From NCBI GenBank assembly GCA_031551355.1, contig JAVBNT010000002.1:1-64000 (forward strand): a DNA stretch of 64,000 nucleotides, written 5' to 3'. Made by a program: the position numbers and the translations under genes. The DNA is from JAVBNT01 sp031551355 (GTDB taxonomy: Bacteria; Vulcanimicrobiota; CADAWZ01). Position 1 is the stretch's first letter. Each line of letters starts with the position of its first letter. Below are positions 52,848-59,966 of the stretch, piece after piece. The notes under the pieces are model-generated. The model was given only the letters and a program-made list of their open reading frames with translations. It had not been told where the DNA came from and searched no databases.

Positions 52848-53960
52848 CTAATAATTATTGCCGGATTCACGCCTGACGTAAACTCCTCCCGAAGAAGTCT
52901 TTATATATCCTTTAAATTCAAGAACGGAAAGAGTCTGAAAAAGTATATGTGAAGGAAGCTGTATCTGTTCCGCAATTTCCGCCGCCGTCAAAAACCCGTC
53001 TACCATTGACAGAACTTCTTCCTCGGTTTCTTTAAGATTACCGGCAGCCCGGTGCTTTCCGGCAAGCAAGTCGCCTGAAATGAAATTCAAATTTATGGCA
53101 GCTAAAATGTCGTCTGCAGACTCAACAAGAGGAGCGCCGTCTTTTATCAGGGCATGAGGCCCTCTGCTCAAATTGCTGAAAACAGGGCCTGGAACAGCCA
53201 TAACGTCACGGCCGTATTCAAGTGCCTTGTTCGCGGTTATCAAGGAGCCGCTCTTAATATCGGCCTGTATAACGACGGTCGCAATACTCAGTCCGGCAAT
53301 AATCCTGTTTCTTCTCGGAAAACGATAGGGCAGAGGCTGGGCTCCCATAGGAAATTCGGTAATAACGGCGCCGTTCTCAGAAATTTCAGAAAAAAGTTTT
53401 GCATGCTCTCTTGGATATATAACGTCAATGCCGCTTCCCAAAACTGCAAAAGTCTTTTCTCCGCCGACAAGACATCCTTTGTGGGCTGCGGCGTCAATCC
53501 CCTTCGCCATTCCGCTGACAACGGACAGTCCTCTCACTGCAAGCTGTCTGGCAATGTTAAAAGACATTTCAATACCGTAAGACTGAGCCTTGCGGGCACC
53601 AACAATAGCAATAGCCCCCTGCAGTCCTGAATCAAGGCTGCCTTTATAATACAATACGGGCGGAGCATCAGGAATAGACTTTAAAAGTCCGGGATACAGC
53701 GGATCACAGTACGTTACGATCCCGAACCCCATTTTAGAGGCGTTTTCCTCAAGTTCATAAGGATTTTCCTTAAAATCATGCAGCCGCCCCACAATTTTTT
53801 CGGCCAATGATATATCAATTTCAGCAACAGAGGACAGGTCTTTGGGGGAAAATGAAAGCAAATTACCGGTGCCGCCGCAGATGGAAACAATCGATTCCAT
53901 CAAAGAAGCTGAAACGGAATCAAGCGGTGACAGTGCAATATACACATATCTGTCGAGCAT
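52848..53960 (-). CDS. dprA: DNA processing protein DprA
   Basis: 370 residues. N-terminal SAM/HhH-like region, Rossmann fold core with AIVGARKAQSYG, GLSVVSGMAKGIDAAAHKG, FAVLGSGIDVIYPREH and GSLITANKALEYGRDVMAVPG, and a C-terminal winged-helix (residues about 315-365). DprA binds single-stranded DNA entering the cell and loads RecA during transformation. Presence alone does not show competence. Starts 7 nt after the FHA gene. Confidence 0.95.
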   Translation of the reverse strand: MLDRYVYIALSPLDSVSASLMESIVSICGGTGNLLSFSPKDLSSVAEIDISLAEKIVGRLHDFKENPYELEENASKMGFGIVTYCDPLYPGLLKSIPDAPPVLYYKGSLDSGLQGAIAIVGARKAQSYGIEMSFNIARQLAVRGLSVVSGMAKGIDAAAHKGCLVGGEKTFAVLGSGIDVIYPREHAKLFSEISENGAVITEFPMGAQPLPYRFPRRNRIIAGLSIATVVIQADIKSGSLITANKALEYGRDVMAVPGPVFSNLSRGPHALIKDGAPLVESADDILAAINLNFISGDLLAGKHRAAGNLKETEEEVLSMVDGFLTAAEIAEQIQLPSHILFQTLSVLEFKGYIKTSSGGVYVRRESGNNY

Positions 53961-53967
53961 TATAAAT

Positions 53968-55323
53968 CTACCTCAGCAGGAAAGATGTGCTGCCTATTCC
54001 AATAACATCTCCCCTGTTTATAGGAACTTTTCTGGTTATTTTAAACTTGTTTACGAAGGTTCCATGTTCCGAAGACAGATTTTCAATATAAAATATGCCT
54101 CCTTCCATGGTTATCACGGCATGTTGTGCAGCCACCGAATCATCCCAGTTTAAATTGACGGCACTATCTACTCCGGATCCGATGACAATACCATCGGATA
54201 AAGGATATCTTGTCGAATTTTCTTTACAATACAGATATATTCTCGTATTCTTTGAAGGCGGCCTCATTGAATCGGAGCCGCCGTCCGCAGAAGGATTCGT
54301 CTTTCTTCTGGTTCTTAGGGAAGAACCAAGTTTAGACGATACCGAAGCAGGATCCGGTGACATAATGCCAAGGCGCGTAAACAAATCAAGCTCACATGGT
54401 GCAGCGGCCTGCCCTTTGGCCACCGTCTCGCAAAAAGAAAGCAATTTATTATAATCATGGCTGAGTTGGGGATCAAGAGTTTCCGTCGACAATACACGCT
54501 TCAAAAGCTCAATTGCAACATTATAGTCCCCCGTCTCCGAGAGAACTTTAGCCAACACCAGATAATTAAGTTCAAATGCCGAAGAATCAGGAAGAATACC
54601 TCTCAGTGAAGAAATTATTTTTTCCCTTCTGCCTCGCTCATAAAGAAAAAGCGAATAGAAAAAAAGCAGCGTACTCTGTCCGGGAACAAGATCAAGAATC
54701 TGCTGCATTATTTTTATGGGCTCATCCGAAACCGACGTTCTCGAAGCAATTGCCAGCATAAGGTTAACCCCGAGCAAATCAGCATACAGAGCAAAAGACA
54801 TATGCCTAGTAACAGGTATAATCAACCTGAACGTCGGCAAGGCATTTTTCAATGTTTTGCCAAGATTATTATGCAGCAGCAGGGCTTTGGAAAGATTTTC
54901 CCTTGGAGAGTGATTCTTATCCGCTCCCCTCTCAAACACGCCAAGCATAAAATAGGCATCGGCAAGCTGAGGGTCCTTCTCCACCGCCTTATGAAAAAAA
55001 TCAACGGCTTTTTGTTTGCGGCCGAAAACAAGATTTCTGCAGCCGTCATAAAAAAGCCGATCGGCGGGGGCAAGTGAAAGATTTTTGATCTTACCCAAAA
55101 AAGATACATTAGGGGATTGAGGTTCAAAAAAGTCAATATATGGCGTTATACCGGAAAAATCTCCGGAATGATGCCGCAGATAAAGCCCGGTGCCGTAATT
55201 CAACTCAACACTGGGGGTCTTTGGACCTTTTAAAATCTCGTCAATTTTTTTTGACGGGAATATAGACGATGAAAGACCGGAAATTCCCTTGCTGATTCCC
55301 TCAAGAATTTTATCTGCAGACAT
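53968..55323 (-). CDS. TPR and FHA domain protein
   Basis: 451 residues, no signal peptide or membrane span. TPR-like helical repeats from about 85 to 310 (KAVDFFHKAVEKDPQLADAYFMLGVF, DYNVAIELLKRVL). After a basic Ser/Arg linker, an FHA domain at about 360-451 has RYPLSDGIVIGSG, DDSVAAQHAVITME and FYIENLSSEHGTFVN. FHA domains bind phosphothreonine; here the usual SxxH reads AAQH, so canonical phosphopeptide binding is uncertain. A kinase partner is not in the window. First gene of the dprA-topA-trmFO operon. Confidence 0.85.
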   Translation of the reverse strand: MSADKILEGISKGISGLSSSIFPSKKIDEILKGPKTPSVELNYGTGLYLRHHSGDFSGITPYIDFFEPQSPNVSFLGKIKNLSLAPADRLFYDGCRNLVFGRKQKAVDFFHKAVEKDPQLADAYFMLGVFERGADKNHSPRENLSKALLLHNNLGKTLKNALPTFRLIIPVTRHMSFALYADLLGVNLMLAIASRTSVSDEPIKIMQQILDLVPGQSTLLFFYSLFLYERGRREKIISSLRGILPDSSAFELNYLVLAKVLSETGDYNVAIELLKRVLSTETLDPQLSHDYNKLLSFCETVAKGQAAAPCELDLFTRLGIMSPDPASVSSKLGSSLRTRRKTNPSADGGSDSMRPPSKNTRIYLYCKENSTRYPLSDGIVIGSGVDSAVNLNWDDSVAAQHAVITMEGGIFYIENLSSEHGTFVNKFKITRKVPINRGDVIGIGSTSFLLR

Positions 55324-55491
55324 CTTTTTTTTTCTCCTTAATAAATTATCCTTGAATCTAAAATCAAATATGAATAATCTAATATCTATAGCGGTAATTT
55401 TTGCATACTGTGCCTACAATTATTACATAAGGAAAATAAGGATGTCAAACGAAAATTATTTTTTAAATCAAATAATAATTGTATTACGGTA

Positions 55492-55521
55492 TTGCGGAGA
55501 CTGCCTTTGCAGGGTTATAAT
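55492..55521 (+). promoter_or_regulatory. Promoter of the small exported-protein gene
   Basis: TTGCGG (55492-55497), 18-nt spacer, TATAAT (55516-55521), about 45 nt before the ATG at 55570. Confidence 0.55.
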
Positions 55522-55569
55522 ATTATAGCCCGAATTTAAAAATCCTAAAAATTTATGGAGGTGTTTATA

Positions 55570-55905
55570 ATGAAAAAATATTTTATAGTGATATTTCCTT
55601 TATTACTATTGGCACTTTTTGCGGCAACGTCACGTCCGGCGCAGTCACAGCTTATACTTGTAAATCTTAAAGTTAAAATAGTAAAAATAGAGAGGGAAAA
55701 CAACCGGCTGCAGGTAAGGGTTCACGAAAAAGGCAACAAAGACGTACAGTATGTTGACATGGACAAAAACACAAGCTTTTCCATCAACAACAAGGAGATT
55801 TCCTACGACGCCGCATGGAAAACATTTAAAGAAGGCCAGATTATAAGGGTTAAAGGCGGATACCAAATGAATTTCCACGTCAAGGCAAAACAAATATATA
55901 TGTAG
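55570..55905 (+). CDS. Small exported protein of unknown function
   Basis: 111 residues from the ATG at 55570, with GGAGGTG 7 nt upstream; an upstream in-frame ATG at 55555 overlaps that site. Residues 1-24 are a signal peptide (YFIVIFPLLLLALFAATSRPAQS). The mature part of about 87 residues is beta-rich and basic (KIVKIERENNRLQVRVHEKGNK), resembling a small OB-like or periplasmic domain, but no family is claimed. It lies upstream of the clostripain-like genes. Confidence 0.75.
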   Translation: MKKYFIVIFPLLLLALFAATSRPAQSQLILVNLKVKIVKIERENNRLQVRVHEKGNKDVQYVDMDKNTSFSINNKEISYDAAWKTFKEGQIIRVKGGYQMNFHVKAKQIYM

Positions 55906-56034
55906 CAAAAGGGATTTTTTTTCGTGTTGTTAACAAAAAATTTACATTAAAAAGCATATTTTGATAGATTTTACACTCAATAATAGTGTATTCTGTAGAA
56001 GTAGCATTTATTTGAAAGGATGGATTTTTCGATA

Positions 56035-57372
56035 ATGAATATTAGGACAACTTCTTCCCTTCCTGAACAGATTAACATTGAGCGCAAACCGGCTGCACAG
56101 CCGCAGAAAGAAGCTCAGCAGGCACCTGTACAGGACAATGTCACTATTGGCGGAAACCAGCAGGTAGATCAGGGAGTTCACAAGAAATGGACCTTCCTCC
56201 ACTACGGAGCTGCCGACAATAACCTTGCCAAGCTTATTATGCTCGACGTAGACGAAATGGAAAAAGTCGGTTCCGACGCCAACACACACATTGTAAGCCA
56301 GCTCGACCAAAGTGTCGGAAGTTGCAAACGTTACTATGTTACCCAGGACAACCAGCAGGGAAAATTAAATTCTCCGGTGCTTGAAGATATGGGACCGAAA
56401 GTTGATATGTCCAATCCGAAAACACTGACCGATTTCATCACATGGGGAGTTAAAAATTTCCCCGGTGACAACCTTGCGGTAGTTATCGGAAGCCATGGCG
56501 GCGGCACAATGGGCGCTGCAGCAGACGACAGAGACGGCCATATAATGTCTCCGGCAGGCCTGAAACAGGCTTTTGCCGACGCAGAAAAAATCACCGGCAA
56601 GAAAGTTGATGTTCTCGGTTTTGACTGCTGCCTGATGGCTAATACAGAAGTTGCCTATGAGCTCAAAGATTCAGCCAAATTCATCGTAGCCTCCGAGGAA
56701 TCCGAAGGCGGTTACGGATGGCCGTATCACAATGTAATGAATGAAAACGTTCTTTATTCATTGCAGCAGGCACTTGCCAGCAAACTGACGATTACTCCCG
56801 AACAATTTGCCAAGAAAATCGTAACGGACGCATCGCATGCACAGAGCGATCTGCCGACAATGTCAACGATTGACACCAGCAAAATGCCCGGAGTAGCCAA
56901 AGCATTTGACGATTTCGCAAAATCAATCATTGATACCGATACTTCAAAAGCAACGCTTAAGGATATTGCCAGAAAATCACAGAGCTTCAGCAGCTTCAAA
57001 GACAGTTATCACTTCTGTGAGCAGATTGTAAAATCCAATTCAATCACTGATGAAAAACTGAAAGCCGAAGCACAGAAAGTTATGGACTCGCTCAACGAGG
57101 CTATCATTGCCAACCAGTCCTCCAAACAGTATCCTAACGCACACGGCCTGCAGATGGAAATTCCTACCGGCGGCTATATGTCAAGCGGATATCAGAAACT
57201 TGATTTCGCCAAAGATACCAAGTGGGATGAAGCAATGGCATCAATGGGCAGCAACAAAAGCAGCGATCCATACGGATGGGGCACCGGCCACAGCAGTGAT
57301 GCCGGCGTAGGAACAACAGTCAGCCACAACGGCATGAATGTACCTATATCGGGAATGACTACCCAGGCATAG
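56035..57372 (+). CDS. Clostripain-family (C11) cysteine peptidase, paralogue 1
   Basis: 445 residues. A low-complexity N-terminus (1-50) precedes the C11 catalytic region: KKWTFLHYGAADNNLA, then NLAVVIGSHGGGTMG with the catalytic His, and DVLGFDCCLMANTEVAYEL with the catalytic Cys, plus ASEESEGGYGWPY. C11 peptidases prefer Arg and are usually secreted and self-activating, yet no signal peptide is visible here. The ATG at 56035 is chosen by comparison with paralogue 2 (MNIRTT/MNIKTT); an in-frame ATG at 56020 overlaps AAAGGATGG. Its C-terminus has a Gly/Ser-rich tail missing in paralogue 2. Confidence 0.9.
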   Translation: MNIRTTSSLPEQINIERKPAAQPQKEAQQAPVQDNVTIGGNQQVDQGVHKKWTFLHYGAADNNLAKLIMLDVDEMEKVGSDANTHIVSQLDQSVGSCKRYYVTQDNQQGKLNSPVLEDMGPKVDMSNPKTLTDFITWGVKNFPGDNLAVVIGSHGGGTMGAAADDRDGHIMSPAGLKQAFADAEKITGKKVDVLGFDCCLMANTEVAYELKDSAKFIVASEESEGGYGWPYHNVMNENVLYSLQQALASKLTITPEQFAKKIVTDASHAQSDLPTMSTIDTSKMPGVAKAFDDFAKSIIDTDTSKATLKDIARKSQSFSSFKDSYHFCEQIVKSNSITDEKLKAEAQKVMDSLNEAIIANQSSKQYPNAHGLQMEIPTGGYMSSGYQKLDFAKDTKWDEAMASMGSNKSSDPYGWGTGHSSDAGVGTTVSHNGMNVPISGMTTQA

Positions 57373-57392
57373 TAACGCTCCGGTTTCAATTC

Positions 57393-57440
57393 ACACAAAA
57401 AGGGGCTGTATCGGCAAAAAAGATACGGCTCCTTTTTTAA
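57393..57440 (+). terminator. Terminator after clostripain paralogue 1
   Basis: AAAAAGGGGCTGTATC and GATACGGCTCCTTTTT form a long stem (with one mismatch) around 57396-57437, followed by TTTAATT. Confidence 0.85.
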
Positions 57441-57614
57441 TTCTCAAAAAGCAGTTCGCCGGAGGAATTGCTTTCATTCCGTTGAAAAAGTATTTATTGA
57501 GTGTAAATTAACATTTTTTTAACAATAAATCCGTGCATACAGATAGACTGTATAACAAAGTGATGCTATGATAGAATATATTAAGAAGAATCCTGAAGGG
57601 ACAGGTGAGTATTT

Positions 57615-58856
57615 ATGAATATAAAAACAACCGGTTTTGTAAATGAACAGATAATTCCCGAGCGCAAAAAAGCCGCTCCCAAACAAAATACAGAGACGCA
57701 GCAAAATATTGGCGACAACGTATCGCTTGGCAGCAATGACAGTAAAGTAGATCAGGGCGTCCATAAAAAATGGACATTCCTTCATTACGGAGCTGCTGAT
57801 AACAACCTGTCCGATTTGATCAAAATGGACGTCGACGAAATGGAAAGAGTCGGTTCCGACATAAACACACATCTGGTAACACAGTTGGATCAGGAAAGAG
57901 GCGACTGCAAACGCTACTACCTTATAAAAGATGATCAGGTTGGAAAACTTAATTCACCGATGCTTGAAAACATGGGTCCAAGTGTAGACATGTCGGATCC
58001 TAAGACATTGACCGATTTCATAAAATGGGGCATAAAAAACTTCCCTTCAGATAACGTTGCACTGATAATAGGAAGCCATGGCGGCGGCACACTTGGTGCT
58101 GCGGCAGATGACAGAGACGGCGACATAATGTCCCCTCAGGGCCTGAGACAGGCTTTTGAAGATGCCGAAAAAGTTACCGGCAAAAAAATAGACGTTCTCG
58201 GTTTTGACTGTTGCCTGATGGCTAATACCGAAGTGGCCTATGAGCTCAAGGATGTTGCCAATTTTATCGTTGCCTCGGAAGAATCTGAAGGCGGCGACGG
58301 ATGGCCTTATCATAACGTTTTAAATGAAAAAGTTATTTATTCCCTGCAAAAAGCGCTGACAAAAAGATTAACGGTTACCCCTGAACAATTTGCCAAAAAA
58401 ATAGTAACCGATGCATCCCACGCTCAACAGGATCTTCCCACAATGTCCACAATAGATACAAGCAAAATGGGTGCTGTCGGCAAAGCAATGGACGGATTCG
58501 CGCAGTCCATTATAAATACCGATACAAACAAAAATACACTTAAGGAAATCATCAGAAAAACCGAAAAGTTCGAAGATTTTAAAGACACTTACCATTTCTG
58601 CGAACAAATTGTAAACTCAAAAGCTATTACTGATGAAAAACTCAAAGCGGAAGCACAGAAAGTTATGGATTCACTTAATGAAGCTATAATAGCCAACCAG
58701 TCTTCATCAGAATATCCTAACGCTCATGGTCTGCAGATGGAAATTCCCGGAAACGGTAAAGTTTCCCAGGGCTATAAAGAGTTGGCTTTTGCCAAGGATA
58801 CCGGTTGGGATGAAGCAATGGCAACTTTGAAAAACAACAAAAAAACCAAAGCATAG
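57615..58856 (+). CDS. Clostripain-family (C11) cysteine peptidase, paralogue 2
   Basis: 413 residues, highly similar to paralogue 1 from residue about 45 to the end, with the same catalytic IIGSHGGGTLG and DVLGFDCCLMANTEVAYEL. The N-terminus is also low complexity and lacks a signal peptide. AGGTGAG sits 5 nt before the ATG. Each paralogue has its own terminator, so they are separate transcripts. The two copies differ mainly in the N-terminal 45 residues and the C-terminal tail. Confidence 0.9.
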   Translation: MNIKTTGFVNEQIIPERKKAAPKQNTETQQNIGDNVSLGSNDSKVDQGVHKKWTFLHYGAADNNLSDLIKMDVDEMERVGSDINTHLVTQLDQERGDCKRYYLIKDDQVGKLNSPMLENMGPSVDMSDPKTLTDFIKWGIKNFPSDNVALIIGSHGGGTLGAAADDRDGDIMSPQGLRQAFEDAEKVTGKKIDVLGFDCCLMANTEVAYELKDVANFIVASEESEGGDGWPYHNVLNEKVIYSLQKALTKRLTVTPEQFAKKIVTDASHAQQDLPTMSTIDTSKMGAVGKAMDGFAQSIINTDTNKNTLKEIIRKTEKFEDFKDTYHFCEQIVNSKAITDEKLKAEAQKVMDSLNEAIIANQSSSEYPNAHGLQMEIPGNGKVSQGYKELAFAKDTGWDEAMATLKNNKKTKA

Positions 58857-58877
58857 CATAAAAAGACAATCTTACCT

Positions 58878-58908
58878 AAATCCCTTCCCAATGGAAGGGA
58901 TTTTTTTA
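58878..58908 (+). terminator. Terminator after clostripain paralogue 2
   Basis: AAATCCCTTCC, loop CAAT, GGAAGGGATTT, then TTTT; a strong, compact intrinsic terminator. Confidence 0.9.
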
Positions 58909-58968
58909 TTACTCCGGCAATATCTCTAAAAGTTATATCAACACGCGGAAAAAAGAGAGGCAAATGTT

Positions 58969-59541
58969 TTGGATTATATAACACAAATTTCAAATTTTAT
59001 CACCGGCAGCAGACAGGAAAGCAAAGACAAAGGGGTTATCCTGAATTTTATTCAAAAAAATCCCGACAATATTTTAATGCGGAAAAACGAAATCGCCCAT
59101 ATAACGAGTTCAGGCTTTATCATGAATGCAAATCTCAGTAAGGTATTACTGGTTCATCATAACATCAGGAATACCTGGGCCTGGACAGGTGGGCATGCCG
59201 ACGGAAACGGAGATCTTCTCTCTGTCGCGATAAAGGAAGCTAAAGAAGAAACAGGAGCCGTTGAAATAACGCCTCTTAGCAGGGAAATTGCTTCGATAGA
59301 TATTTTACCCGTTTTCGGGCATATGAAAAAAGGAAATTATATAAACTCCCATCTCCATCTGTCGATTGCCTACATACTGCTCTGCAGCGAAAACGAGCAG
59401 TTCACTGTTAAACCGGATGAAAACACCGGGGTCGAATGGTTTGCGGTCGAAAAATTCAACAATAGATATTTTGACGATGGGGATGTGTATCTATACAACA
59501 AGTTGATCGCCAAAGCCCGGACTTTGGGCAAAACAAACTGA
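58969..59541 (+). CDS. NUDIX hydrolase
   Basis: 190 residues. The Nudix box is WAWTGGHADGNGDLLSVAIKEAKEETG (split: GGHADGNGD and LLSVAIKEAKEETG), with the key EExG glutamates kept and the usual REU arginine replaced by Lys; the first Glu of the box is not obvious. Substrate unknown; the family hydrolyses nucleoside diphosphate derivatives. The start is TTG at 58969, with AGAGAGG 8 nt upstream. Confidence 0.85.
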   Translation: MDYITQISNFITGSRQESKDKGVILNFIQKNPDNILMRKNEIAHITSSGFIMNANLSKVLLVHHNIRNTWAWTGGHADGNGDLLSVAIKEAKEETGAVEITPLSREIASIDILPVFGHMKKGNYINSHLHLSIAYILLCSENEQFTVKPDENTGVEWFAVEKFNNRYFDDGDVYLYNKLIAKARTLGKTN

Positions 59542-59966
59542 TAAAAAAACCGCCAACGACAAATTGTTTATATGCTGACCATGTTGCTCGTATACCGGAG
59601 CTATTTACATTTCGCTCTAAATGCCCACTCAAGGCAAAGTAAATCCTCAGGCATTTTTCCGTTGCTCCCCCCAATATCATTAGGTTAAAAGAAAGTATTC
59701 TTGGAGCGTAACAAAAATTATGCGGTTAATTTGTTTTGCCCGCCCCCCCCCACCTTTACAAAATCAACTACAGAACGAGTTTAACCTCTGCGACAACTGA
59801 CAATTTCTTCCCAAATATGCAATCGTAAATTAACAAATTGCAATTCTTTTTTTTGTTAAAAAAATGTTACAATTTGTTAACATTTTTGCTTTTTTGTTAA
59901 TTTTTTGTTACAATACATAAAGTAAGTAAACAAAACTATTCGCAGCAATATACGGAGGCACAATTT
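59542..59966. other. Intergenic region with AT-rich TTGTTA promoter and a C9 tract
   Basis: Contains a run of nine C at 59743-59751 and then, from about 59848, repeats of TTGTTA/TGTTA. A promoter candidate is TTGCTT (59886-59891), 17-nt spacer, TACAAT (59909-59914). The same block occurs before the second PilX-N gene (TACAAT at 63527-63532, TTGCAT 18 nt upstream). No gene recognised. Confidence 0.55.
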
